9,300 bases of DNA, taken from contig JBJOPY010000107.1 in NCBI GenBank assembly GCA_046050405.1, forward strand, positions 1 to 9,300, given 5' to 3'. The notes under the pieces are model-generated. The model saw only the letters and a list, made by a program, of their open reading frames with translations, made no database searches and was not told the DNA's origin. The DNA comes from JADKCL01 sp046050405 (GTDB lineage: Bacteria; Bacteroidota; Bacteroidia; J057; JADKCL01). Shown one piece after another: positions 1-7,547 of the stretch (positions within the stretch are counted from its first letter, which is position 1; each line of letters opens with the position of its first letter). The position numbers were made by a program, and so were the translations under genes.

Positions 1-2
1 AC

Positions 3-626
3 CAGGAATGCATCAATGCTCAAAACGAGTTTGACGCCTTGGTCAAGGAGGCTGGGTTCCAACAACAAATGAAACAATTCATTGAAGCCACCGCCAGCTA
101 CGACAAGGCTCTTCAGCTGGCAAGCCGGCAGGGCAGCTGCGGCATGGATCTGCATTCTGCATCGGAGGGCAAGTCCCAGATCTCACTCCCGACGGCGTAC
201 CAGCACTTGATGGTGCAGTCAGAGGCTGAGATCAATGGAAATGAAAGCAAGCGGGCAATCGATACCTACAACCAGGCGGGGGACCTGGCTGCGCGGGAGA
301 ATCTCGCACAGCGGTTCGGACTCACCCACTCCCCGCTTCATGAATACATTCTCGAAAGCGGCCACCTTGGATTCACCCTATTCGGCTCCCAACATCTCCT
401 GGAGAAGAAGCAATATGACGAAGCCGTCGAGCTTCTTCACAAAGTAGTGCAGATGGGTGCTTCGAAAACCTCGGTCAAGGAACTTATGAAGCGCCTGGGG
501 ACTGAACTCGCGCTCAGAGACCAGGAAGCAGCCCCCCTTAGCAACCCCAAGGTCAAGATCCTCGAATACACGCGCGGAAACAAGAACTTCCGCTCGCTAT
601 CGAAGGCCTATCTCAAGGCAAGGTAA
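3..626 (+). CDS. TPR-like helical repeat protein, 3' part only
   Basis: The reading frame is open to the left edge, so the N-terminus, and any signal peptide, lies outside the window. A TTG at 39 is only an internal Leu codon in this reading. About 207 codons remain, ending in TAA at 624-626. The protein is hydrophilic and helix-rich. Two segments resemble TPR helix pairs: one around ATASYDKALQLA near the start and one around KKQYDEAVELLHKVV in the second half. The C-terminus (GNKNFRSLSKAYLKAR) resembles the basic, aromatic tail of TPR-containing hypothetical proteins I know from Bacteroidota, but I cannot name a family. A scaffold or peptide-binding role is inferred from the repeats only. 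It converges on the minus-strand metallopeptidase gene, with 103 bases and a hairpin between them. Confidence 0.75.
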   Translation, partial: QECINAQNEFDALVKEAGFQQQMKQFIEATASYDKALQLASRQGSCGMDLHSASEGKSQISLPTAYQHLMVQSEAEINGNESKRAIDTYNQAGDLAARENLAQRFGLTHSPLHEYILESGHLGFTLFGSQHLLEKKQYDEAVELLHKVVQMGASKTSVKELMKRLGTELALRDQEAAPLSNPKVKILEYTRGNKNFRSLSKAYLKAR

Positions 627-637
627 TGGAAGAGGCG

Positions 638-681
638 TGAGTACATCCAAGCGGCCTGTATCGCCAAACCGCATGTACTCA
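638..681. terminator. Probable bidirectional terminator hairpin between convergent genes
   Basis: Arms TGAGTACAT (638-646) and ATGTACTCA (673-681) are perfect inverted repeats. Inside them GCGG (651-654) pairs with CCGC (669-672), leaving a four-base bulge (CCAA) on one side, so the folded stem is about 13 base pairs. It starts 12 bases after the stop of the left gene and ends 49 bases before the stop of the gene on the other strand. That position suits a terminator serving both. No strong T-run follows on either side, so the call rests on position and pairing. Confidence 0.5.
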
Positions 682-729
682 TTCCATTTCCTGCCAGAGT
701 GGAGATACCCGTCAACCTGGGTCTTCAGA

Positions 730-1395
730 TCACCCCGCCGCCTCGACTCTATTCCTGTCACGGTAGGCCGCCCAGAGATGCGCCAACGGGAAAACAGGTG
801 GCAGGAATTCCCACCACCTGACCGGCAAGGTGCCGCCATGTGGAGGGAGTGGATAGGTTTGCATCGGCCATGATGCGAACCCTACTTGGGATTTGAAATG
901 GTTGTAGGCGTGCTGATTGGCATCTTGCTCGACTGGGTGCTGCATGTGAACCCCGTTCCCGTGCACGCTCATCATGCTCGGTATGCCATACTTGAAAAGG
1001 TACAAAGGCCCTGAAATCCTGCTTTGAAGCACATGGCCAAACTCATGCATGAAAAGCGGGTCATTCAGCCGGGCGGAGATTCGTTCATCGCCGAGGATCA
1101 CCGTACCAAATGCAATGGCACCCCAGCAGCGATTCTTTTCCCAACATTTCACCACGACCACGCCGTCAGTGATTTCCACGGATTCCACGTGCATGGCCAG
1201 CAGTGCGTAGGTAGCAGCGGCACCACCCAGAAGGGTTTGAATGCCCTCCCATGTGAATCGCCGAATGACTGCGGTGGCACCTCCCTCGATGTGTCCCTCC
1301 ATCAAGCGACGGTAGTTTCTCCAAAAACCCATGTGCTTTTGTACGAAAGTATCGGCCAAGGAGACGCATATCTCCTTGGCCGATACTCTGGTCAT
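730..1395 (-). CDS. Predicted zinc metallopeptidase, stand-alone relative of a polymorphic-toxin C-terminal domain
   Basis: A 221-residue protein. Residues 117-121 are HEFGH, matching the HExxH zinc site (His117, His121, catalytic Glu118). About 35 residues on, VEQDAN supplies Glu156 as a plausible third zinc ligand. The run DPLFMHEFGHVLQS, then GPLYLFKYGIPS, then the VEQDAN stretch recalls, from memory, a metallopeptidase-like domain at the C-terminus of many Bacteroidota Rhs-repeat proteins. The upstream FTWEGIQTLLG also fits that domain. Here there is no Rhs repeat and no obvious signal peptide; residues 51-70 are hydrophobic and could be a buried helix or a membrane segment. The ATG at 1393-1395 overlaps the oligopeptidase B stop as ATGA, which suggests translational coupling. 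A second possible start is the ATG at 1332 (MGFWRNYRRL), which lies beyond the inverted repeat at 1348-1387. Substrate unknown; proteolytic activity is inferred, and a toxin role is not shown. Confidence 0.75.
   Translation of the reverse strand: MTRVSAKEICVSLADTFVQKHMGFWRNYRRLMEGHIEGGATAVIRRFTWEGIQTLLGGAAATYALLAMHVESVEITDGVVVVKCWEKNRCWGAIAFGTVILGDERISARLNDPLFMHEFGHVLQSRISGPLYLFKYGIPSMMSVHGNGVHMQHPVEQDANQHAYNHFKSQVGFASWPMQTYPLPPHGGTLPVRWWEFLPPVFPLAHLWAAYRDRNRVEAAG
1348..1387. repeat. Perfect 17-bp inverted repeat, 6-nt loop, at a gene junction
   Basis: AGTATCGGCCAAGGAGA (1348-1364) and its exact reverse complement (1371-1387) flank the loop CGCATA (1365-1370). On the minus strand the stem begins 5 bases beyond the oligopeptidase B stop and covers about codons 4-16 of the following gene if that gene starts at 1395. 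The minus-strand sequence after the stem is TTTCG, not a long T-run. It could be a terminator or attenuator for the oligopeptidase B message, an mRNA end-stabilising hairpin, or a structure that gates translation of the downstream gene. The pairing is seen directly; the function is inferred. Confidence 0.85.
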
Positions 1396-3440
1396 GATGG
1401 CCCGAGCAATCCCAGCCGATCCAGGATGAACGCATAGTCAAATGCCAGTTCCTCAAGATAGCCGTACCGGCCGGAGGCGCCTTGATGTCCGGCCCCCATG
1501 TTGGTTTTCAGGAGCAGGAGATTGCTGTCTGTCTTCAAGTCACGCAACTTGGCGCACCACTTGGCAGGCTCCCAATAGTGAACCCGAGGGTCATTCAGTC
1601 CCGCCGAGATCAGCATATCAGGGTAAGCCTGTGCGCGGACGTTGTCATAGGGGCTATAGCTGTACATGTACTTGAAGTACGCCTCTTCATTCGGATTGCC
1701 CCATTCATCGTATTCGATCACTGTCAGCGGTATGCTGGCATCAAGCATCGTGTTCATGAGATCCACAAAGGGGACGCTGGCGTCCACGACCCGGAAGAGA
1801 TCTGGACGCATGTTGACGACTGCTCCCATGAGCAATCCTCCCGCACTGCCTCCTGAGATGGCGATCTGGTCAGGCTGTGTGATTCCGAGAGAGATCAGGT
1901 GTTCGGTGCAGGCGATGAAATCGGTAAATGTATTCCGCTTGTGCAGCAATTTTCCTGCTTCGTACCATGGCCTTCCCATCGCACCCCCTCCCCGGACATG
2001 GGCGATGGCAAATGCCATCCCACGGTCCAGGAGGCTCAGCCGGGCTGATGAGAATGAAGGATCCACAGTCATGCCATAGGCCCCATAGCCGTACAGCAGG
2101 ATCGGCTGTGCCCCTTTCCCATGAAATTCCCGCTTGTAAACCACTGAAATGGGGATTTTTTCACCGTCGGGTGCTGTTGCATAGACCCGTTCACTTTGGT
2201 AAAGGCTTGGATCGAATCCCCCCATGACCTCAGCTTGCTTGAGCATCACCCGTGTTCGATCGCGCATATCATACTCATAAGTGGTCGCAGGCGTCACCAG
2301 TGAACTGTATCCAAATCGCAGCTTCTCCGTGTCGTATTCCAGATTCACTCCCGCAGAAAGGGTATAGACCGGTTCTGGATGCTGGATCTCGTGCATTTCA
2401 CCTGATTCCATGTCGCGAATCAAGATGTTCTTATAACCTCCCCTCCTCCCATGTATGGCCATGTAGTGTCTGAAGATCTCTATCTCATCCACTTTCACTG
2501 CGGGATCGTGGGCGATCACCTCCTCCCAATTTTCACGGCCGGGGGCTTCGACTGGCGTCCGCATAAGCTTGAAATTGACAGCATCTTCATTCGTGACGAT
2601 ATACCACCATCCTTCGTGGTGCTCCACTCCCAGCTCGACCATCGGGCGACGACCCGCAAGCAGGATGGGCTCTGCTTCTGCAAGGTCGGCCGAGAAATAG
2701 TATATCTCACTGCTGGAATGGCTGTCAAGGTCGATGAACATGTACTTTTCATCCTTGCTCTTGCCCATCGAAAGAAAAAAAGCCTCATCTGGCTCCTCGA
2801 ATACAAGGCGATCTGAGTCCGAAGCCGTTCCCAGGCGATGGCGAAACATCTGGCAGGGACGGTGCGTCTCCTCATCCAGTCGCACATAGAACACTGTCCG
2901 ATTGTCATTGGCCCACTCGATTTCATCGCTGATTTTTTCGACCCTGTCAGGCAGCAATTCTCCTGTCGTAAGATCCTTTACATATAAGGTATAGTTTTCC
3001 GATCCGTCGAAGTCTGCGGTATAGGCTAGCAAGAGGTCATCGGGGCTCACTTCAGCATCTCCCAGGTCAAAGAACTTGTGCCCGGCGGCCAGGAGGTTTT
3101 CGTCCAAGAGCACTTCCTCCTGCCCGTCCATGCTACCTTTTCGCCGACAATGGATGGGATATGCCTTGCCGGCCTCCGTGCGGGTATAGTACCAATAATT
3201 GTCCAGCTTGGCGGGGACGGAGGAATCGTCTTCCTTGATGCGGGCGAGCATCTCATCGTACAGGAGTTTTTGGAAGGCCTCCGAATGTGCCATGGCAACC
3301 TTGGTATATTCATTTTCAGCCTCCAGGTATGCCATCACCTCCGGATTCTTCTTGTCACGAAGCCACGCGTAGTCATCATGCAGGGTGGTTCCAAACAGCG
3401 TTTTGGAGGTCGGGATTTTCTTTGCTTCGGGAGCTTTCAT
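1392..3440 (-). CDS. ptrB: Oligopeptidase B (prolyl oligopeptidase family, S9A)
   Basis: A 682-residue cytoplasmic serine peptidase that cleaves short peptides after Arg or Lys. No signal peptide is visible. Residues 1-75 are the usual N-terminal segment (PTSKTLFGTTLHDDYAWLRD), then a seven-bladed propeller to about 410, then the alpha/beta-hydrolase domain. Catalytic residues are Ser532 (GGSAGG), Asp617 (GLNDPRV) and His652 (GAGHQG), the same numbering I recall for the E. coli enzyme (686 residues). Other family signatures are GYGAYG, HVRGGG, DEWGNP and SYSPYDN. Acidic Glu576 and Asp578 fit the basic-residue P1 pocket; position 462, acidic in E. coli, is Ser. The frame stays open upstream to 3668, but that extension would overlap the M13 gene and has no family match. 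The ATG at 3440 gives the normal length. The stop overlaps the next gene's start by four bases. Confidence 0.96.
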   Translation of the reverse strand: MKAPEAKKIPTSKTLFGTTLHDDYAWLRDKKNPEVMAYLEAENEYTKVAMAHSEAFQKLLYDEMLARIKEDDSSVPAKLDNYWYYTRTEAGKAYPIHCRRKGSMDGQEEVLLDENLLAAGHKFFDLGDAEVSPDDLLLAYTADFDGSENYTLYVKDLTTGELLPDRVEKISDEIEWANDNRTVFYVRLDEETHRPCQMFRHRLGTASDSDRLVFEEPDEAFFLSMGKSKDEKYMFIDLDSHSSSEIYYFSADLAEAEPILLAGRRPMVELGVEHHEGWWYIVTNEDAVNFKLMRTPVEAPGRENWEEVIAHDPAVKVDEIEIFRHYMAIHGRRGGYKNILIRDMESGEMHEIQHPEPVYTLSAGVNLEYDTEKLRFGYSSLVTPATTYEYDMRDRTRVMLKQAEVMGGFDPSLYQSERVYATAPDGEKIPISVVYKREFHGKGAQPILLYGYGAYGMTVDPSFSSARLSLLDRGMAFAIAHVRGGGAMGRPWYEAGKLLHKRNTFTDFIACTEHLISLGITQPDQIAISGGSAGGLLMGAVVNMRPDLFRVVDASVPFVDLMNTMLDASIPLTVIEYDEWGNPNEEAYFKYMYSYSPYDNVRAQAYPDMLISAGLNDPRVHYWEPAKWCAKLRDLKTDSNLLLLKTNMGAGHQGASGRYGYLEELAFDYAFILDRLGLLGPS

Positions 3441-3464
3441 TGTTCTTGATCGATAAGGATCGGG

Positions 3465-3472
3465 CAAAAGTA
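3465..3472 (-). promoter_or_regulatory. Bacteroidota-type -7 promoter element for oligopeptidase B
   Basis: Read on the minus strand this is TACTTTTG, a perfect match to the Bacteroidota sigma-ABfr -7 consensus TAnnTTTG. It lies 24 bases upstream of the ATG at 3440, so transcription would start around 3458 with a leader of about 18 bases. No TTG was found at the expected -33 spacing, so only one half of the promoter is supported. The position also argues for the start at 3440 rather than a longer N-terminus. Confidence 0.5.
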
Positions 3473-3543
3473 CAAAAGGAATCTTCAAGGCACCCTTGTC
3501 CTCAAGAGAATCTTCCCTATGAGTGCGGATCGTAAACCATGAC

Positions 3544-3574
3544 AATCGGTCTCCAAGTGTAAGGGAGACCGATT
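3544..3574 (-). terminator. Candidate terminator hairpin after the M13 peptidase gene
   Basis: AATCGGTCTCC (3544-3554) and GGAGACCGATT (3564-3574) form a perfect 11-base-pair stem with a 9-base loop. It lies 26 bases beyond the M13 peptidase stop and upstream of the oligopeptidase B promoter element. That placement suits termination of the first unit before the second begins. No T-run follows on the minus strand, which lowers certainty about mechanism. Confidence 0.55.
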
Positions 3575-3600
3575 CCATCCAGGGATGCTGCGAGGAGTGG

Positions 3601-5667
3601 TTACCAGATGGCTGACCGCTGGGCTTCTTCGCGGAACATGCGATCCCCCTCCTTGACCCCGAAGGCATCGTGAAACGCTGGGAAGCTCGACAGCGTGCCG
3701 AGTACTCGGTACTCGGGAGGGCTGTGAGGATCGGTAGCCACCATCAGCCGAAGGTACTCGGGTCGAATGAGTGACCTATAAATTTGTGCGTAGGCTATGA
3801 AGAATCGCTGGTCTGGGGTGAATCCATCTCGAGGCTTAAGGTTCTCCCCTTCCAGCAATCGCTTCCATGCCCAGTAGGACATTTGCAATCCATGTATGTC
3901 GGCAATGTTTTCCCCTAGGGTCAACTGACCATTGATGAACAGGCTGTCGGCCACTTGGTATGCACTGTACTGGTCACGCACCACCGCTGCAAGTGCTTCG
4001 AAGCGCTTGCGGTCCTCTTCCGTCCACCAGCTCCTGAGGTTTCCGTCTGCGTCATACTTGCTTCCCTGATCGTCAAACGCGTGGATCAACTCGTGGCCGA
4101 TCACGGCACCAAAGGCCCCATAATTCATGGTTGCATCCACATGCTCGTCAAAAAACGGCGGCTGCAAAATACCGGCAGGGAAGACGATTTCGTTCATGGA
4201 CGAGTTGTAATAGGCATTGACGATCTGGGGCGGAATGTTCCATTCTGTCTTGTCCACGGGCTTCCCCATCTTGTCGAGGCGGTATTGAAAGTCAAATTCG
4301 CGAAGGGCATGAACGTTACGCAGGTAATTGTCGGGGACGATTTCCAGCTTGGAATAGTCCCTCCACTTGTCGGGGTACCCGATCTTAGGAATGATGGTTT
4401 CCACCTTGTGGATGGCCCGTCTACGGGTGGAGTCGCCCATCCATTCCAGCTTGGCGAGACGATCCATCATCACCGCCAGAATGTTGTCCACCATCTCGAG
4501 GGCGATCCTCCTGGCATTGGGGCTGAAGTGCTTCTCCGTGTATTTCTGCCCCAGTACAAATCCTAGATCATGACTGGCAGCCTTTACCATACGCTTCCAG
4601 CGAACTTTCATCTTTTCAGTACCCTTCAGGGCCCTCTCATAGAAATCGAAGTTGGCGACCACGAAGTAGTTGCTCAAACAGCCTGCAGAGCCCATCAGAA
4701 GCTGGATCTTCAGGTACCATTTCCAGTCCTCGATGGGGTAGCCTGCCATCAGGACTCCCAGATTCTTGAAAAACTCCGGCTGACCCACGTTGAACTCGCC
4801 AGGGTCGGGGATACCAATGGCCGTGAAGTATTGGCTCCAATCAATCTGTGGCGCCAATCGCTTGAGGTCATCCATCCTCATCAGGTGATAGTTGGCGTCT
4901 GGGTCGCGCAGTTCCAGCTTCGCCCTTGACTTCTCCGCCAGCTGGGTTTCCATTTCCAGGTACCTGGCGGCTTGGGCCTCAGCCGTTGCAGCCTCCTCAC
5001 CGGACAATGCCAGCAATTTCGCTACGTAGGAGAGGTACTGCTTTCGAATGCGTTCCTTGTCTTGGGATGTTGAAAAATAGTAATCCTTTTCTGGAAGCCC
5101 TGTCCCTCCTTGATATAGGATGAGAATGTACCGTGCACTGTTCTTGGCATCCTGGTGAACGAATGCGCTGAACATCGGTTTCATTCCCCTGCGATGCATT
5201 GATGCGATGAGGGGCACAGCTTCAGCAGCTGTCTTGATCGCCGCGATTTTGTCCAAGTCATCCTTGACTGCATGGACTCCCAGCCTCTCAATGGCCAGGG
5301 AATCCATCGCCGAGTTGAAGTAATCGCCAATCTTCTGCTCAAGGCTGCCTTTTGCCGCCCCTTGACTTCCGCATTCCTCCAGGATGGCTTTCAGGCGCAG
5401 GGTGTTGATATCGTCCAGCTCGGAAAATGTACCCCATCGGCCTTCTTCGGCGGGGATTTGCGTACGTTGCAGGTAGTCCCCGTTCGCATACCGGAAAAAA
5501 TCTTCCCGGGGGGAGACAGTGGTGTCCATGTCTGCCAGGCGAAGGCCATGATGACCCTTCATTCCAATCTCTCCCCTGCCATCTGCAGGTGCCGACTTCC
5601 TGCACCCGTTCATCCATAGCACTGTTGACAAACAACAAATCGCACCGATCTTCCCAAGCTTATCCAT
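3601..5667 (-). CDS. M13 family metallopeptidase, lipoprotein (neprilysin/PepO-like)
   Basis: A 688-residue zinc endopeptidase of the neprilysin (M13) family, which cuts peptides up to a few tens of residues long. The N-terminus has a short hydrophobic stretch followed by MNGC, giving a probable lipid-modified Cys22, so it should be anchored in the envelope. The N-terminal M13 domain starts near DTTVSPREDFFRYANGDYL (about 48-66). The C-terminal catalytic domain has NAYYN (484-488), the zinc site HELIH (525-529) with Glu526 catalytic, and GENIAD with Glu586 as third ligand. Conserved PPEYRVLGTLSSFPAFHDAF (650-669) follows, and the chain ends in Trp, as M13 enzymes usually do, though the common CxxW cysteine is Ser here. 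Length is normal. The ATG at 5667 gives a sensible lipoprotein signal and follows an A-rich stretch with no Shine-Dalgarno. It is probably its own unit, since hairpins lie on both sides. The natural substrate is unknown. Confidence 0.95.
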   Translation of the reverse strand: MDKLGKIGAICCLSTVLWMNGCRKSAPADGRGEIGMKGHHGLRLADMDTTVSPREDFFRYANGDYLQRTQIPAEEGRWGTFSELDDINTLRLKAILEECGSQGAAKGSLEQKIGDYFNSAMDSLAIERLGVHAVKDDLDKIAAIKTAAEAVPLIASMHRRGMKPMFSAFVHQDAKNSARYILILYQGGTGLPEKDYYFSTSQDKERIRKQYLSYVAKLLALSGEEAATAEAQAARYLEMETQLAEKSRAKLELRDPDANYHLMRMDDLKRLAPQIDWSQYFTAIGIPDPGEFNVGQPEFFKNLGVLMAGYPIEDWKWYLKIQLLMGSAGCLSNYFVVANFDFYERALKGTEKMKVRWKRMVKAASHDLGFVLGQKYTEKHFSPNARRIALEMVDNILAVMMDRLAKLEWMGDSTRRRAIHKVETIIPKIGYPDKWRDYSKLEIVPDNYLRNVHALREFDFQYRLDKMGKPVDKTEWNIPPQIVNAYYNSSMNEIVFPAGILQPPFFDEHVDATMNYGAFGAVIGHELIHAFDDQGSKYDADGNLRSWWTEEDRKRFEALAAVVRDQYSAYQVADSLFINGQLTLGENIADIHGLQMSYWAWKRLLEGENLKPRDGFTPDQRFFIAYAQIYRSLIRPEYLRLMVATDPHSPPEYRVLGTLSSFPAFHDAFGVKEGDRMFREEAQRSAIW

Positions 5668-5784
5668 ATTCTTTTAGAATATACAGGCAATTTAGGGAGA
5701 ATCTTGGATAAGAGGGGGACAAAGGCTGTGGAACATTTACCTCCTCTCGCCCACAGCATCCGGGATCGGGGTCAGTCTGACACA

Positions 5785-5823
5785 AACGGATGGGCGCAAG
5801 AGATGATCCCGCGCCCATCCGTT
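5785..5823 (-). terminator. Strong hairpin terminator after the Do-like protease gene
   Basis: AACGGATGGGCGC (5785-5797) and GCGCCCATCCGTT (5811-5823) form a perfect 13-base-pair, G+C-rich stem with a 13-base loop. It lies 26 bases beyond the protease stop. On the minus strand the stem ends in GTT and runs into TGTGT, a weakly T-rich tail. It separates the protease gene from the M13 gene 118 bases further on. Confidence 0.65.
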
Positions 5824-5848
5824 ATCACCTGCATCCCTACTGCACGGA

Positions 5849-7342
5849 TCACATCCCGAAGGCGTAATAATACCGACCAGGCCATCCGGGATATAGCCCT
5901 TCCAACATGACCCCGCCTGTCTTATTGCTAAGGATCTTCTGGAGATGCTCAACGTTCATGACCACCTGGTTATCAATCGTTGTGATCACAAAGCCTGGCC
6001 GGATAGTGGTGTACTGGCGGAGCTTGCCATCCTTGATGTTGGTAACTTTGACACCGCCTTTCAGTCCCATCCGGTTGAGATCCTTCGCAGTGAGATCCTC
6101 CAAGTCGGCTCCCAGTTCATTCAAGATGGCGGAACGGTCATTTCGTTCTACTACATCGGTCGTGCCTTTGATGTTCCGCAGCTCTACGGGGACAGTCATC
6201 ACTTCGCTTCCCCTATGGATATTCAGTTTCACTTTGTCGCCCGGCCGATGACGCCCTATGTACTCCGTCAATTCAGCACTGTTCCGAAGCTCCTTCCCAT
6301 CCACCCCCGTGATGACATCGCCTTTTTTCAATCCAGCGATGGAAGCGGATCCATTTTCCATGACGCCATCAATGTAAACCCCATGCGTCTGGGCAATTCC
6401 AAGCTTCTTGGCAACCTCTCCGTTCAGTTCCACCATGTCGGCACCCAAGAAAGCCCTTTGCACCACGCCATGGTTCATCAGGTCATCGATGACTTTCTTC
6501 ACGATTTCGACAGGCACCGCGAATGAATAGCCGGCATAAGACCCCGTATTGGAGGCAATAGCAGTATTGATCCCCACCAGTTCCCCGCGTGCATTCACCA
6601 AGGCGCCACCTGAATTGCCTGGATTGACGGCGGCATCGGTCTGGATAAAGGATTCGATTGCCATCTTGTCCTTGAGAATGTTGATGTTACGCGCCTTCGC
6701 ACTCACGATCCCCGCAGTGACAGTGGAGGTCAGATTGAACGGGTTTCCGACTGCGAGAACCCATTCCCCGACTTTCAGCTGATCGCTGTTACCGAAAGGA
6801 ATCGTCGGAAGGTTGGTTTCGTCAATCTTCAGCAAGGCCAAGTCCGTGCTGGGGTCAGTGCCGATGACCTGCGCTGAATATGTCCGCCCGTCCTGAATCA
6901 CCACATCCACCGATTGCGCATTGTTCACGACGTGATTGTTGGTGACAATATACCCGTCTGGGGTAGTGATGACACCAGAACCTGTGCTTTGCATGTTTTG
7001 CTGCGATGGCTGGCCAAATCCCCAGCCATCCTGAAAGAAACCTTCAAATGGATCCATGCCAAAAATGCTGCGGGTTTGAACCATGATGCTGCTCTTCACG
7101 TGTACGACTGCAGGGGTGGTCATCGCCGCAGACTCGGTGAAGTCCGTCATTCCCGATGGAAGGCCGGGATTGCTGGCAAAGGTCGCCGGCAATGCGGCTT
7201 CCCTGAATGCCACCCTGGGTGAAGCTGAAAATTCCGACTCAAGAAGTTTGTAACCTCCCAAGGTAATGGTTCCTCCCAGCAAGGCCACGGATAACATCCG
7301 TAGGAACGATTTCATTGATGAAGTTGATCTTTGGTTTTTCAT
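5849..7342 (-). CDS. Do-like (DegP/HtrA) periplasmic serine endoprotease
   Basis: A 497-residue S1C protease with two PDZ domains, which in this family degrades or refolds damaged envelope proteins. An N-terminal hydrophobic segment (about 14-30, LRMLSVALLGGTITLGG) acts as signal or anchor. The catalytic triad is His137 (TNNHVV), Asp167 (STDLALLK) and Ser244 (NPGNSGGAL). PDZ1 spans about 298-390 and PDZ2 about 408-485. The C-terminus YYYAFGM is an ending I associate with Bacteroidota homologues. The frame opens at a GTG at 7354, but the ATG at 7342 is preferred. The ATG at 7315 (MKSFLRML) is also possible and would give the shorter N-terminus more usual in relatives. Upstream, TCAGTTTG at 7362-7369 on this strand is one base off the -7 consensus, but no -33 TTG is seen. 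The gene is divergent from the beta-barrel gene at 7597, so shared control of envelope functions is conceivable but not shown. Confidence 0.95.
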   Translation of the reverse strand: MKNQRSTSSMKSFLRMLSVALLGGTITLGGYKLLESEFSASPRVAFREAALPATFASNPGLPSGMTDFTESAAMTTPAVVHVKSSIMVQTRSIFGMDPFEGFFQDGWGFGQPSQQNMQSTGSGVITTPDGYIVTNNHVVNNAQSVDVVIQDGRTYSAQVIGTDPSTDLALLKIDETNLPTIPFGNSDQLKVGEWVLAVGNPFNLTSTVTAGIVSAKARNINILKDKMAIESFIQTDAAVNPGNSGGALVNARGELVGINTAIASNTGSYAGYSFAVPVEIVKKVIDDLMNHGVVQRAFLGADMVELNGEVAKKLGIAQTHGVYIDGVMENGSASIAGLKKGDVITGVDGKELRNSAELTEYIGRHRPGDKVKLNIHRGSEVMTVPVELRNIKGTTDVVERNDRSAILNELGADLEDLTAKDLNRMGLKGGVKVTNIKDGKLRQYTTIRPGFVITTIDNQVVMNVEHLQKILSNKTGGVMLEGLYPGWPGRYYYAFGM

Positions 7343-7535
7343 AGTCTTTATCACATTTGTTCAAACTGATTACGAGTGTGTATTTCATGTTCAGGGTCGA
7401 TACAGCTGGAGAACGTGAATGGGGAAGAACAAGTTGTGCGATTAGATTATTTTAACAGGCCGGTCCCTGCCGATGTCACCGGGGAAAAGGAGGCCATCTG
7501 TTCATTCATCCCTAGACCAATAGGGGCTTCTGGAC

Positions 7536-7547
7536 AACAGGCCTGTT
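7536..7547. promoter_or_regulatory. 12-bp palindrome in the divergent intergenic region, possible operator
   Basis: AACAGGCCTGTT is perfectly self-complementary and sits 49 bases upstream of the beta-barrel gene, in the 254-base gap between two divergent genes. The half-site AACAGGCC also occurs at 7454-7461. Two copies in a divergent promoter region would fit a transcription-factor site. A 12-base palindrome can arise by chance, and no clear TAnnTTTG element was found beside it. The rest of the gap holds no gene I can support. Confidence 0.25.

Noticed and set aside
3441..3668. N-terminal extension of the oligopeptidase B frame by 76 residues
   Set aside because: It overlaps the end of the M13 gene, contains the candidate terminator and promoter, and has no resemblance to the family N-terminus. 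The ATG at 3440 gives the normal length.
3955..4566. A 203-codon plus-strand frame inside the M13 gene
   Set aside because: It is antisense to the conserved catalytic region of a clear M13 peptidase, and its long opening is explained by that gene's codon use.
5692..5736. A 14-codon minus-strand frame preceded by AGGAGG in the M13 leader, as a possible leader peptide
   Set aside because: The spacing from AGGAGG to the ATG is too short, Bacteroidota rarely rely on Shine-Dalgarno pairing, and no attenuator was seen with it.
5725..5757. Seven-base inverted repeat GCTGTGG/CCACAGC upstream of the M13 gene
   Set aside because: The short arms and 19-base loop are within chance expectation, and no regulator or promoter element lies beside it.
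5945..6526. A 193-codon plus-strand frame inside the Do-like protease gene
   Set aside because: It is antisense to the PDZ domains of a well-supported gene and has no motif of its own.
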